From Haemonchus contortus (Eukaryota; Nematoda; Chromadorea; Rhabditida; Trichostrongylidae): DNA of 64,000 nucleotides. The position numbers and the translations under genes were made by a program. The notes beneath the pieces are model-generated. The model saw only the letters and a program-made list of their open reading frames with translations, was not told the origin of the DNA and ran no database searches. Positions 24,801 to 36,338 of this stretch are shown in pieces (within the stretch, counting starts at the first letter, position 1; each line of letters begins with the position of its first letter). The DNA is taken from positions 21,274,687 to 21,338,686 of the forward strand of contig LS997563.1 of the NCBI GenBank assembly GCA_000469685.2, read 5' to 3'.

Positions 24801-25935
24801 CTCGTAGCACTCACTCCAACCAAACCTTGTTTCCACTAACCAAATTCCTTTCCTTTGAATTAGCTTGCGCTTTACAGGCAAAACGCGTGAAAAAGCAGTG
24901 GGGAAATTCATCGGAGACTACAGTGAAAAAAGACTATTTTGGTAAACAAACAGCTGACTCTTTCGCAGAAAAGAAAGGTTAAATTTTTTACCAGATCAGA
25001 GGTTTTTTTCATGGAGGAAATATTGCAAATTGCAAGAATGCCAAGCTGAACTTGAATCTATCTTTTTGTCTCCCCTCTATTTTCTCTTGAGGCACTTCAT
25101 TCTTCTTGAACAATTAACGCGAAAACTAATCACCGAAGCTGTGGCATGAATTCGTTGAAACAGCTGCATGTCTGCAGCTGCAGCAGACTATTGTAATATC
25201 AGATCGAGAGGCCATCATTGAAACCTACCTCTGTTTGCATCCGGAGCAGACGGTGCAGTAGGAGGGCGCGTAGACGGTGTGTACGAAGAGGCCGAATATC
25301 GATAAGAGCTCAGACTGTGAATAAAGACATGCGTACGCACAAAAGAGAAAATTGCGGTGTGAAAATCCCGAACACTCACCTCGAGCCATAGTTACGTGGC
25401 GTTGTGTAATTACCAGCTCGAATCGACGTTGTTGAGCTGCTTAAACGGCCCCATTGACCGCCTTCTTGCTTACGCATAACAAACTCTCGCCCTCCCGAAG
25501 TGACCTAAACATTTCCTTCCTCTACCAAACAGTCTCGGAATTACACCGGCAAAGAATTTCATGATAAAAAGCAACATATCGCGAGCTCTCAAACACGAAA
25601 TGCGAAATCCAACAGTAAATTAGCATAGAAAGGTAATTAGGAAAAAATGCTGCATACTGCACGAATGTTGAAAACTTAAAATCCTTTCTTTTCGATGGAA
25701 GCCAGTCACTAAGCATAAATGACAAAGCATTTCATCCGTAAACCAATTGTTATCTTGAATTAATCGAGATGGACGCGAGGAAAAGAAATGATAGGATAAA
25801 CAACCCACACGAATACGTAGCCTCGTACCTACCTCTAACGAATCCGTTTCTACAGTACCTGCAAGCTGAACACGCCATGCAAAAGTCGTGCCTTGAATCT
25901 CACCGTATCTGCTTAGAAGTCTGTCGTCCGGATCA
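11230..25935 (-). CDS. USP19-like ubiquitin carboxyl-terminal hydrolase (5' end unresolved)
   Basis: A deubiquitinating cysteine protease. Twenty-five exons on minus have compatible phases (about 1040 codons): 25833-25935, 25380-25504, 25229-25314, 24575-24671, 24422-24504, 23988-24162, 22871-23022, 22325-22539, 21004-21192, 20853-20936, 20617-20778, 19463-19570, 19282-19392, 19103-19186, 18952-19046, 18712-18879, 16934-17089, 16648-16762, 16352-16481, 16142-16242, 12928-13020, 12716-12863, 12506-12621, 12323-12428, 11230-11347. In order they encode the end of a CS domain, a Ser/Pro linker with a short charged helix, the Cys box (GNTCFMN), [15 protein letters not shown], a MYND finger, [20 protein letters not shown], the GHY His box and WRLFDDS. 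CS + USP + internal MYND is the USP19 architecture known in animals. Exons upstream of 25935 with the start codon were not found. The least certain boundaries are the exon 24575-24671 and the last donor. Confidence 0.9.
14421..14810 (+). pseudogene. LINE reverse transcriptase relic (CR1/jockey-like)
   Basis: Plus-strand frames, interrupted by stops and shifts, read [39 protein letters not shown] and [15 protein letters not shown], the order of conserved blocks in non-LTR reverse transcriptases (the catalytic Asp block is FDLSKA). It is clearly dead. It lies in the 3.1-kb intron between USP19-like exons 16142-16242 and 12928-13020, on the opposite strand. Confidence 0.75.
15401..15518. repeat. 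Foldback hairpin, 58-bp arms and 2-nt loop
   Basis: Arms 15401-15458 and 15461-15518 are reverse complements with about eight mismatches, some of them G:U-compatible. It lies within the same USP19-like intron as the LINE relic. A palindromic MITE or a transcribed hairpin are both possible. Confidence 0.8.
16934..18879 (-). CDS. USP19-like exons encoding the inserted MYND zinc finger
   Basis: Exons 18712-18879 and 16934-17089 are separated by a 1.6-kb intron that cuts the finger. Metal ligands appear as CNEC, CEAC and YYC in the first, and ECQLANW plus GHRDEC in the second, fitting C-x2-C..C-x2-C..C-x3-C..H-x3-C. A MYND finger within a USP domain is characteristic of USP19. The second exon continues into [15 protein letters not shown]. 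Confidence 0.88.
17870..18212 (+). CDS. Possible small gene inside a USP19-like intron, opposite strand
   Basis: An open plus frame reads from about 17866 through [20 protein letters not shown] (Met at 17889) to DEIYNV near 18040. A second exon-like piece follows a TTTCAG acceptor at 18151 ([12 protein letters not shown]) and ends at TAG. Composition is Lys/Arg/Glu-rich. No domain recognised. A repeat-derived frame is the alternative. Confidence 0.3.
18437..18464. repeat. Solo MITE end related to the 304-875 element
   Basis: A 28-base end, finishing CGTGAACTGTGCCTTTAA, matches 50081-50108 at 26 of 28 bases and resembles the right end of the MITE at 304-875. I found no partner end nearby. Confidence 0.5.
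19873..19940 (-). other. tRNA-like sequence (tRNA pseudogene or SINE head)
   Basis: On minus there is an A box-like TGGCGCAGTTAGTATGG and, 36 bases on, a B box-like GGTTCAAATCC, with GCAA/TTGC pairing at the two ends. The anticodon arm does not fold well and the acceptor stem is imperfect, so this is not a functional tRNA gene. It lies in a USP19-like intron. Confidence 0.5.
20617..20936 (-). CDS. USP19-like exons across QHDAHEF box, with a GC-AG intron
   Basis: Exons 20853-20936 (28 codons) and 20617-20778 (54 codons) flank an intron whose donor is AAG|GCAAGC, a GC donor, with acceptor TTCCAG. The reading frame is continuous only with this GC donor: IEPAKIK then [10 protein letters not shown], matching the family. 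The second exon holds [20 protein letters not shown], the QQD box of USPs. Confidence 0.9.
21004..21192 (-). CDS. USP19-like exon with catalytic cysteine box
   Basis: This exon is 63 codons, phase 0 at both ends. It carries [18 protein letters not shown], where the Cys of NTCFMN is the expected nucleophile of USP proteases, and ends in NPNNPLGFR. The acceptor is TTCAG|GTC and the donor AGA|GTACGT. The next exon continues with [10 protein letters not shown], which fits the family order. Confidence 0.93.
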
Positions 25936-25999
25936 CTAAACGAAAACATTCCTCAATGTTCTCGTCCTTTCCATCACAAGACTTACAAATAGTTAATGA

Positions 26000-28062
26000 A
26001 AACTCCCACTGCGTTAGTATTGTGAGAACTCACACCGTTACATGATAATTATCAACAAACGAACAACGAAAAGAAAAAGAAGTTCAGGATGCACTTATAT
26101 GATCTCTCATCCCTGAACAGCTTATATTCACTCACAACTTAATATCATCCAAATAAACAGTTGAAATATAATAATGCTCATACTTCTCCGCCTCATGAAG
26201 TGCATGGCGTAAGACGATTCTTCTAGGTGGTGAAACTTTTGAAAAAGAGCTGAAGGTTTACAGAAATTCTGAGAATCACGTCTCTTATCAAGCACCACAT
26301 GTTGTTTTCGAAAAAGCATGCTGCCAAGAAGTGAAATGTCCCAGCGCAAAAATAAATCCGCATTCTAGCAACTAGCTAGAATAAATGAATCCGACTGAAG
26401 GGAAATATAGTCGAAGGTGAAGCGGGGAACATGAGAAACTGAACGAAAAAGAAGTATCGGTTACTGTCTAAAGTATATAGAGCAGTAAAGGAGGTGGAGC
26501 AGCGGCTGTTGCAGCTAAATGGACTAGGTGTAAAGAGGGTCAGTAATCGACTCGATCGAGGCCTGTGGCATAGAATGCAGGGAGGTATTTCCAGCACTGA
26601 ACACAAGCGCGTCCACCAACGTCCCGACCACTCGCTTTTGCTAAGCTGCCTCCGGCGCGCTATTACAACACTTCAAAATGAGCAACAGCAGCGATAAGCA
26701 CGACGATTTGTTGCCACGATTGAACTGAAAGTGTATAGCCGAAGTCGCGCTTGTTCAATTTCCGACATTCAAAATGGGAAGGTTCAAGCACTGAAACTTG
26801 ATATCAAACAATTAACACACAAAAGACGATTCTTCGGGTTTGTCTTCACGTAGCTTACTCGCACTAGCGGCTGTTAACCTAGACCTGAAACTCATTTCAT
26901 CGATTTTTCAATAAGACCAGTCATTAACTATGTTTCTTAAGTTGAAGAATTTGTAAAGAGCTCTACATTTTTCCACTAAACCCATCCAGAACAGGAGACA
27001 AAGCACAAAAATGGGGCACCAACGCGAGAACAGGTACGGCAGAAACAACAGGCACTCGAACCCAGGGGATTTCTGAATATATGAGCCATGTGTTTCCAGA
27101 AGCTGTACGCGGTTTTACTTCCTTAATCTTGACTCTGAGAAGTTCGATGAAACAACCTACTTGAACTTTCGTACTTTGAACCTTTTTTTTGTGAACCTTT
27201 TTTTTTTGAAAGTTATTGATGCAGAGGCTTCTCGTCTTTAAATCACCTCATAAAAATTCCAGAGAGAAAAGAGAGAAGAAGGAGCACACTTACTGATTCA
27301 ATAGCGCTTGAAAAAGACTCAAAGAACCTTTTTTAAAAACGGTATGAAAATTCCTGCGACAACTAAGGCTGAGGCTCTCTTGACAATACTCTCACCACAA
27401 TCACGATCCGTTAGTACTTGACATGGAACTGACACTAATAAAAGTATGGTTTTGATGCGGCGCATGCACACTAAAGAATATAGGAAGTAAGGCCCTGACG
27501 GGAGTGGAATCGCATGATCAGCATTAAACTAACACATACAAGAAATATTATAGATCTGAAAAATAATGCGAAGCCAAAAACAAAACAATAACAAGAATCG
27601 AAACAAATGAGCGATAGCAGTAAAAAATTTGTCTAGCATTGGGTGCCTCTAAAGCTTGTTGATTCAATAGTTTTTTTTTTCGAGCTTTCTCAAAACCTCA
27701 CCAGTTTAATTTGCTTATTGCCTTCACGACGAGCCGTTGAGAAATCGAGGAAAAAATAAACGGTACTTTTCAAAGAACAATACAATAATGACGCATTGAG
27801 ATTAGGAGAACACCTTCTGGTCTAGTAGGTTAAGAAATTTTTCATAGGTTAACTTCAATCTCGGGTTCCGGGTTACCAGATGCAGCCAATCTTAATACGC
27901 TTACCTTAGGAATGAATATAAATTATTATTCGAAAACAGATTAGAAAGTGACGGATTATGGCCATACAGTGTTCTTCAAAGCCGTCATTCCAGCTGTCCT
28001 TATTGGGAATTGGGAACGCTTACCACGCTTAAGTTGCCTTGGCCTCGCATTATTAAACGTCT
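26000..28062. other. Upstream of USP19-like gene, N-terminal exons not resolved
   Basis: The missing 5' exons of the USP19-like gene should lie here or further right. One candidate on minus is 26821-26884 (TTTCAG acceptor, frame SRLTAASASKLREDKPEESS, weak donor GTGTGT). Another minus donor, CAGTAAGTG, lies near 27290. Neither can be phased onto 25935. The rest is AT-rich with poly-T runs. Confidence 0.3.
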
Positions 28063-28067
28063 AAGAT

Positions 28068-28145
28068 CATCTGTATCACCTGTCCTCCCATAATCATCGA
28101 TCTACTCGAGAAGAAGCTAGGAACATCTTCATTCGTAACGATCAC
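28068..28145 (-). mobile_element. RTE-type LINE 3'-end fragment
   Basis: About 78 bp matches the last codons and tail of the RTE copy at 44.4 kb (ATCATCGA..CTCGAG block) and begins on plus with CATCTGTATCACCTGT, the shared tail repeat. No coding capacity remains. Confidence 0.7.
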
Positions 28146-29339
28146 AAAACACAACAGGCATAGCATTGATTCCGTTGAGAACTTTCAAGAAGTCCGATCT
28201 TCGAGCCTGTGACCATTCTGGTGCGCCTTTTACATTCCGGAGAATCCAGTCAGTTCCAAGGTCTACAATCCTACTTTATATAATTCGCTGTGTGACTGTT
28301 GGTGTGTCGGTGTATGTGTTTGACCGGAAATTCATAACTCCTGTTGCCGTAGACCTAGAAAATTTGGTGGAGTACAAGGGATAGGATGGGAACACTCATG
28401 GCGGGTGACAGGACCGGACTCCGCCCTCAGGGGGCGTGGCGTGTGCGATAGAAATTTTGGACCGTAAATTCATAACTCCTGCTCCAGTGAACTCAAAGCG
28501 TTCAAAATTGGTAGGAATACAATGGGCAGGATGGGAACACTCATGGCAGGTGACAGGTCCAGACTCACAATCAGCCTACAGGAGGCGGGGTCTGTGCAGA
28601 GTAATCATTTTAGCGGAAATTCGTAACTTCTGTTTTTGTGTAGAGAGTTCAAATATGGTAAGATTACAGCTTTCGTATTAACAGTGGAACCATGGCTTTT
28701 CAATAAGTGGTGAGGATGTGACGGAATCCTAGATACTCGGTGACAAGAACCGATTATAACTGAAAAAGAAGATGAGGAGCCTAAGAGGGCAAGTGCCACC
28801 TGCCGATCGAAACCCTAGCGCTTCGGTATTTACGATGAAGCTTTGGCTGTTCAGTATGTTTCATTCGATAAGATGAGACGGTAGAGTAGTGTGACAAAAG
28901 AAGTGGTAAGCGCAGTTATAGGGACCCATTGGATGCACTACGATAAGCAGATGAGAATTTTGTTCATTTCTTGTTATTAGATTACGACCGCGATCCAGCA
29001 AGGCTCTTGACTCAATGCAGGATCCTCTTTGTTCGATATCATTTGCGAAAAATCTAACCGACCGCCAGTTCTTTGGAACTCTTAACTAACGTTATCGCTG
29101 TGAAGTAAAAGGTTCATTGATAACATCTGATAGTGGTGTTATCATCACACGAAATATTTGTAACCAGTGTCGAAGTACTGTCATTACGGTACAGTAGAGA
29201 TCACAATTTGCTCATCCACCTCACTTCATATTACTCACTTCACTCCGCAGTGCTCACTTTACTCCATTAGCCCACACAAAGTGACTGCTTTTTATATAAG
29301 AAGAATAAGTTTTCCATATCACTACCTTTATCATAATCA

Positions 29340-29430
29340 CAAAGTAACCCGGACGGACAGACCGACAAACCGACATACCGACATACAGACAAACCGACAT
29401 ACCGACATACCGACAAACCGACAAACCAAG
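29340..29430. repeat. GACAWACC-type minisatellite
   Basis: Short tandem units of 8 bases (GACATACC, GACAAACC, GACATACA) repeat about ten times between 29351 and 29430, within the segment inserted in Helitron-like copy A. Confidence 0.8.
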
Positions 29431-29655
29431 TTACTGCTTTATATATAAGAAGGATTACCACCCAAGGCTTTGATTACCTAATATTTCACCCTTTATTGGG
29501 TATTTATCTCCAAGAACGAGAGCAAAAGATCGAGACTTCCAATTTAAGACATAAGTACCGACTTTCACTGAATGCCAATACCCTGTTGGTCCTGTGTCAA
29601 ACTTCGTGCACATGAAAATATTATTTGTTTCGAAGAAGGGGTAGAGAGTTAACCG

Positions 29656-29730
29656 ATTACTACAGCTTTGTCAAAGAAGGAGGGAAGCTGAACTAACCGA
29701 TTACTACAGCTTTGTCAAAGAAGGAGGGAA
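29656..29730. repeat. Tandem duplication of about 43 bp
   Basis: A unit beginning TAACCGATTACTACAGCTTT and ending AAAGAAGGAGGGAA occurs twice back to back near the 3' end of copy A. Copy B has one diverged unit. Confidence 0.8.
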
Positions 29731-29794
29731 TAAAAGGACAAGTACGGGTTCGAATCCCGTCCGAGACTGGAGTTTTGCCCATAGAATCCAATCC

Positions 29795-29850
29795 TCTGCG
29801 GCGTATGTCAAGGTAGGAAGGACCAGTTTCGATGAGGGTGGAGCCGAATG
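29795..29850 (-). mobile_element. Short diverged RTE-like fragment
   Basis: GGCGTATGTCAAGGTAGGAAG and a following GTTTCGATGAGGGTGGAGCCG-like block match 44908-44960 of the RTE copy. No open frame remains. Confidence 0.45.
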
Positions 29851-32540
29851 CTCTCTGTCCTATTTACTACTCTTGTTACTTTTGCCAAGCTCCGGAGCAA
29901 TGATTCTCGCCTGAAGTGTACGTAGTAAAAGGATAGAAAAAGGTTCCTCGAAGCTACTCATCTTATCTTTGCGATTTCTTTACTTTCTACTCAAATTATG
30001 AATAAGTCTTTTCCGAGTCTTCACACCTGATCGGGCTCAGCTCGCACTACACGGAGACCGATAGTTAATCGAAAGTTGAGAAGCGGAATGGCCGGGACGA
30101 GTTGCTCGCAACAAAAGTTGTGGTGTATGAGGTCCATGGGTGGCAGTTCAAGCATGCCTCTAGAATCTAATGCCGCTGCGAAGAACGAATGCGACGAGTC
30201 AAAAAACCGTCTTCCGTTAGAAATATCCGTAAACCTACGGGATAAAAAAGTTAGCTACCTGATCAAAAGTAGAGTCAAAATCATAACTGCCCATAACTAA
30301 CGCAATGAGGAAAACGACAAAACGACAGGGGTGGTGTAGATGAAAATTCGGCGGTTGTACTGATTAAAATCGAAGGGAAGCTATTAAAAGTCGCATTCGA
30401 TCAGGACAGCAAGTGCTATACTTGTTGGACCTTCCTCCATTTTTTTTTGATTATCAATGTCCATGCACACATTCGGCTTCTTGTGGTAGGACAGAATCCA
30501 GTGATACTTGACTTTATTAAGAGCGACGGCCAAAGAAAAAAATCCCCAGTAGTCGACAACGTTAACAATCAAATTTCTGGTTCCTAGAACGTCCTTAGCT
30601 TCATGGTCGTCCTACTGTACAAGGTCACCAATGAAATCACGATTACTTTTACAAAATATCTAAACTAATTACGGTAACTGTACCGTCATTGGCACCCCCG
30701 CATAAACTTCGTATTATACGTTTACGAAAAAAAACATTATGAATGGGAATGGTGAAGTTGATATCGATCAGTAATCTACCAGTTTTGGACATGGATTGGT
30801 GTTCCCAGATTTACACTAGTCATTTCATTTTTTCTTACAAGGGAAGGATCCCAAGTCGAAGGGGCCATTTGAAATAAAACTTATGCTGCTATTCTGCTTT
30901 CCAAATTTGCCATACGACTCTTCGAACGAAGCCATTAAGGTGGAGAGTTCGTTAGAGGAAGTTGCCCCGTCACGCCCTTCTAAAACTCTGACCATGCTAA
31001 AAATTGCTCAGTGTGACTATGTGCAAATACCAAATTAACAAATCGAATGACAAACTGTCCAAAAAAACGCAATAGCGAGAAACAAGTAATTTGCTCGCCC
31101 ACGTAAAGCAGAATCATTACTGAAAAACTCTTGCTCCCCACACATCGTGCTCACAAGACATAGCGCCCTATGATTAATACTTGTTCCAATCGATACAGCA
31201 CCACCCCAATGCCTCTAATTTCAATCTGGAGGCGTGCAAGAGAATGCCGATGAGAGAATCATTTTTAAATGAACCGTCTCGTCTGATGATGTCTTTTCTC
31301 AGCAGAAAAAAAGTATAAAGCGGAAAATAATGAAGGTATCTCAATTTGAATTATTTAAGCTGGTTTTCCACAGTAATATGTTTCTAACGGCTTCGAGGAA
31401 TCCATTCTGAGGAAGCTTTGCATAAACCTAATGGTTTCCATGGTTTTAGAAAAGTTTGAAGAGTTTAAGTGAAGCACAGACAGATCGAGATATTGCGGTA
31501 GCAGCTTCCAGCATTGAGGTTAAGAGATCGTAGTTGCTTGGCGAAGCCGGAAGGCAGATCGTAGTTGCTTTGCGAAGCAAATTGGGCAAAACAATGGGAG
31601 CACTAGCTCGGCGCTTGGACAACAGCGAGTAAGTTAGCCGGCAACTTTACGACACAATATACACAACAGACTTCAAACGGAAAACGAACACATCCTGCCT
31701 TCAAGGCTCAGAAGGCGTCCGCCTTTGCATTACGATTGAAAACGGCAACGAGATTACGTAGTTCATCGTCCAGAAATGATAAAAGAGAAGCTACTATATG
31801 GAAATGAAAAGTTTCTAATGTTTGCAAATAAAAACACCTTGAGGTGAATTGAATTTCAATAGCGTCCGGCTCGAGGATGATCTGTTCGATATGGATGGAA
31901 CGATGAGTGATACGTAAAACACTTGTGCTCTCAGTTTCAAAAAATCCGAACTTCAGCGAATCTGAAAAAGTAAACTTGATTACGTAGTGATAAGAACTGG
32001 GAAGAAACGAAATAACTTTCTTATGCTCTCAATGTCCAACAAGTATTCGGTCAAATGACTACTCGCCTATTTTTCCATGCACCCATCCGCTTACGCTCTC
32101 TAATTGTAAGTCCAACAAGTATTTGGCCAAACGATTACTCGCCTATAATTCCACGCCCCTATCCGCGACAGCCTTGCAACATTGGTCAAAGAAGAGATTT
32201 TGTGTTGAATTTATCAGATCTTTGGCAACAAAGCACAACTCGCCCAATCCAATCTTCCAGGACTGCTCCTTAACCTCCTATCATAAAGTGGCGTAATCAC
32301 ATCGTTGACTAAGTTTAGTCCGTCACACATGATGAATCTAAGCTCCACACGGAAGAAAAGAATACATCCGCAGTTGCAGAATTTCGCGGCCTGAGCAGAA
32401 GCTCATTAATAAGGCTGTTCAAACCATTCTCTGAATGGAGCTGTGAAGGTGGTTTCATGTGAGCTCAACATAAACAAACACTTGAGACATGGACGTTACT
32501 GCGATCGCAGCAGTGACTTGGAGCAGTGGTAAGCGTTAAG
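29851..32540. other. Intergenic, no gene recognised
   Basis: Only short frames. A 30-base unit (AGATCGTAGTTGCTTKGCGA) is duplicated near 31525 and 31557. A diverged tandem pair begins TCCAACAAGTATTYGG at 32034 and 32110. Confidence 0.35.
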
Positions 32541-34100
32541 CATCCCATATGCATAAGCCCATGGGATTGGTTCCATGAGAGATTGATTTCTGCTTTTTAC
32601 TGGCTTTTCCTTGAAAATTATAAAACTTTGCATGTTGATTTTACCGCCTTCAGCGACCTTTTTATGCCTGAGGTGATTCGGTTCCTAACAATCCATCCAA
32701 TGTGGCCACAATCCCTTTGCTCTTCTCACAGACTTTACATTCATAGTATAATACCTGTTACCACTTTATAGGTGGATTTGGTAATCTACGACAAAACATC
32801 CGAAACGAAGTTTTTCACAATGGGAGCAACGAATAAAAAAATCCGTCACAGGCGTTAATTCACAAACACTTGCTAGAATGATAGGAAACGTCGAGAAATC
32901 TTCTGAAGCCGGGAGCACGCAATTGAAAGTAGATTGGTGATAATGAGCGGAGAACAGAGTTGAGAGTTACTGAGTTGTTTTGTTTAACTCTTCACGAGAT
33001 TGGTATTCAAGCTTTATTAGGCTGACGTTTCGGCGGAGTCGCCTTCTTCAGAGCCTAGAAAGATCAAAACAATTCGTGACTATCCGACCAAACGTCTCCA
33101 CTGCCCACACTGAAGCTCGAGACCCCCAGGTCACGCAGGTGATTAAAGGAGAATCACTCACCGTAGCTTGGTGGATTCTTCGAAACCAACCAGCAATCGA
33201 TGATAATAATCGACCAGTCTCAGCTGGGGTAGGTCTTCATTCAGAGTCTCTATGGGAAGGCTAACTTTATATAAGGCCGCAGCTCCCGCGTGATTGCGAG
33301 GCATTCTTCCCTACGATTCATTTTTGGATCGGTGACTTGTATCCAAAATGCCTCGAGGGTTTTACGCGCGCATAATTGCGATTCCTGTGCCACGACCTCC
33401 ACGGTAACTTCAAAAACGCCTCCGTTGTGCTTTTGTATTCGATGACTCCCTAAGGCAGAGTTGAGAGTGTGCACGCAAATGTGTAATCATGAGCTACTAC
33501 GTATGTATATGGTGATATTTTTGAGCGCAGTACTAAGCGGCAAGAGGAAATAACGCCTAGGGGCTGTATCAGATCAGTGATACGAGATGGGACATTCACT
33601 GTCTTTCGTTGCTTTTGTAAAGGTAATACCTTGACAGTTATGTGACAACCTTTGAATATGCCCAAAAGTCCACACAAGCAACATTGATGTCGGTGAGTGT
33701 TTCTGCTTGAAATGCTTGCTTTCATTGGATCAACGCGAACAGCTTCTGACCTAAGTGGCCATCCGCGAAAGGGCACGGGATAACTGCGAAAAGTGGGTGC
33801 CGGCAGGGACTGACTCTTTCTCCTATTTTCAAGCCCTCCGAGGTTAGGAACCACGGTGTGCCTTTTTCCAGAGATATCACTGTGAAATTGGATTGTAAGG
33901 AAGCAGAGATTGTGGCGATATTGTTTGCCTTGGGTAAAAAACGAACAGTTCCAAGCAGCAAAAGGACGCTGAAGACGATAAAATCGACATACAAAGGCTT
34001 TTTCGTCCATGAGGAAAAAGCCCCACAAACTGCGAAAAACCGCGTCCTCACGAAACCCAGTTTAGGTCTCAGCACATGGAGCTTACCCTGCTCCATTGCT
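32540..34100. repeat. Inverted pair of a dispersed repeat
   Basis: Plus 32540-32750 and minus 34090-33890 share long, diverged similarity (blocks such as TCGATTTTATCGTCTTCAGC against TTGATTTTACCGCCTTCAGC). The region between holds CTGACGTTTCGGCGGAGTCG near 33021, a motif style common in dispersed invertebrate retroelements. The 192-codon minus ORF at 33450-34028 lies in one repeat arm and I do not treat it as a gene. Confidence 0.55.
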
Positions 34101-34134
34101 TAGGCACAGTTAAGTCCATGTCATTTGTTTTTTT

Positions 34135-34638
34135 GTGTCGAGCACTCATCTTCATACCAAATCGTTCAGAGAATCGTTTGACATATTTGGAAACATATTC
34201 GAAATAAACACCCGAAAACACGTCTGGAAGTATACTTTAATCCATACGGCCACTTCAACTTGTGATTACTCCCTTGTCCCCAGAACCATAATAGAAACCA
34301 CAAACCATAACCCGCCGCACGCCGTTTTCGAGGCTGGAGCAGAACGGTTTCTCAGGGGCAGCGACAACGAGCGCTGGTGGTATAGGTGTCCTCGTCAATA
34401 CGCACTCGCCCATGAACATCGACTCGAGTTTGATAACCCGGACTGGACGTATGCGATTGAGAAGATGTGGCTCGACCCAGCTCTAACAATCCACCAATAT
34501 CAAGCTTCGTTAATGAGAAGAGTAGCATTTCACTTCAGGAGGCATTTCACAGGGCCTTCCTTTCCAGATAGGACCACAGTTCCTTCAGAATCACCGTCTT
34601 CGATTTCAACGCCCAGACGGTCCCAGAAGAATGACTAA
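34135..34638 (+). CDS. Hypothetical ORF, 167 codons
   Basis: This is the longest uninterrupted plus frame in the area. It is rich in His, Arg and aromatic residues, with the tract EKMWLDPALTIHQYQASLMR near its middle and a Ser/Pro-rich end. I recognise no domain. It directly follows a dispersed repeat arm (about 33890-34100), so a transposon-derived ORF is possible. No clear introns or trans-splice site. Confidence 0.3.
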   Translation: MSSTHLHTKSFRESFDIFGNIFEINTRKHVWKYTLIHTATSTCDYSLVPRTIIETTNHNPPHAVFEAGAERFLRGSDNERWWYRCPRQYALAHEHRLEFDNPDWTYAIEKMWLDPALTIHQYQASLMRRVAFHFRRHFTGPSFPDRTTVPSESPSSISTPRRSQKND

Positions 34639-35831
34639 AGAGCCGCATATCGGAACTAAATGAGCTGAGTTACTAGCGCCTACCCAGGTAAATCGATTAA
34701 TGGCTCACAGAAAGGAAGACCATCACTTACAATGGACAGACTCTGAGGGATGAACACAGTTCAGTACTGATTCACTAAAACTGCCTAACATTTCGACCGG
34801 GACGGCATTAGGCTTGGTGTCTCGGATGCAGGAGTAACAGTTCTAATCAAAGAAAGGAAAAATACGCAGATTGACGGAAAAATCAGTAATTCTGCATTCA
34901 GACATTAACTAACAACTAGGTGTCAAGTCTAGACGATCAACAACTAGATGATCTAGAAACAACCAGATGAAGAAATAGCCTACAGCGGGAACGAAATCAA
35001 AACGATGTCGTGAGAAAAGCTAGCTATAAATACACTACCCTTCGGAATATTTCCATACACAGCTCCCTCGTGAAATCAAACATGAGAACGTAAAAGCTGA
35101 GTGCTTCACGGATAAGCATACCTGAGCTCATCTCATTCTCACTTTGTGCTAAACCACCTTGCATACTCACTTGTAAATACTATAATACGCCTTAGAGTGC
35201 GAGCAGAGATAGTTATAGCTCCCCGATCAATGTCAAATAATATTAGATGCCATATGTGTAGACTTCAATATTCCTTGATAGGAAGAGAAGTCAGTAGCAA
35301 TTGATGCTTTTTACCCCAGTCAAAGACAGAAAGAGTCCACAAGTGTGCCTTAAAAAACCTTTAGACATATGGTAATTTGCAACATGGTGAGTGTCCTAGT
35401 GAGACAGAATATCACCGCCAGCAGGCAGCGGAATTGAGAGTAGTACTCTTGCAACTGAGTGTATCGTTGGATTATTCGCAACGAATATGGCTCAGAATAG
35501 GAACAGCACACGATCCTATCCAAAATTCATTTTATGAAGGAAGCTTTTGTTCCTCTTCCTAATGCATGAGTTCAGAGGAGAGAACAGAACGTTTAAATAA
35601 TCAAGAAGGCGGCGACTAATGTGCTGATAAGCCAAAACAGATAGCCTCCCCATTTATGTAAAGGCCAACATTGCTCACAGTCTCATCTAAACTTAGAAAC
35701 AGATCTAATGGCAATGGAGTGGATTCCAACCTAAAATTGTTAAAAACCAAACGGTCACACAAAAAACACTGGCTATGAAATCTATTTTTCACATATATTG
35801 CAATGTTTCACAATAATCTTGCACATGAACG

Positions 35832-36100
35832 AGACGATAAGTGGCATGTGTAGTGGCAAGTGGCGCCTATCACGCAAGCACGGTTACGGGTTGGAATCCT
35901 GGCTCGATATCCGCCTGACCCAGGCCTTCCCTTCCTCAGGGACCCATTGATTGGTAGCAGACAAGTCTGGGAATTTGAAAGCACTAACTTGTACTTTGGC
36001 TGACCACCACAAGTCATTGTGTATGCCACATAAGCATTCAGTATGCCACTATGATTCTGAATGGAAGTCGAATGCGGGAGCGCATCCTTCACCATCAGAA
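35832..36100 (+). mobile_element. tRNA-derived SINE, copy 1
   Basis: A degenerate tRNA-like head with B box-like GGTTGGAATCC (35892-35902) is followed by a body: TCAGGGACCCATTGATTGG, ACAAGTCTGGGAA, GGCTGACCACCACAAGTC and ACTATGATTCTGAATGGAAG. The same blocks occur in reverse orientation at 39336-39605, which defines a SINE family. Confidence 0.75.
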
Positions 36101-36338
36101 GGGACTAATTAACGTCCAAGGACTTTGTCCTCTATGACGGAAAGGGCTTTTCCATTCAAATAAAGCGATTAAGAATCACACGCTACTAGATAAGCCCATT
36201 TTTTCTTCCCGTACATAGAACTCTTACAAACTCGCTCTGAAAAAAGGTGTTTAAGTGATGGTTCTAGAGAGCAATACACGGCAACAAGAGAATCATTATT
36301 TGATGGGCATTTGGAAGAAGCTGGGAACCCTGTTCCAT

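Larger units (their letters stand above)
28269..29770 (+). mobile_element. Helitron/HINE-like element, copy A
   Basis: It starts TCCTACTTTATATAATTCGC after an A, then a GT-rich stretch, two full copies of the about 145-bp minisatellite (from about 28323) and a unique body to about 29160. A segment of about 270 bp absent from copy B is inserted near 29190-29460 and contains a GACATACC/GACAAACC minisatellite. The body then resumes (29470-29700). The 3' end may be the palindrome ACGGGTTCGAATCCCGT followed by CCGAGACTGG, but that palindrome could equally be a tRNA B box. No Rep/helicase ORF is present. Confidence 0.55.

Noticed and set aside
29740..29772. Possible tRNA gene at GGGTTCGAATCCCGTC
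   Set aside because: Only a B box-like palindrome is present; there is no A box or cloverleaf upstream. It may be a Helitron-like end stem.
33450..34028. 192-codon minus ORF
   Set aside because: It lies largely in a dispersed repeat whose inverted partner at 32540-32750 has different frames open; no domain.
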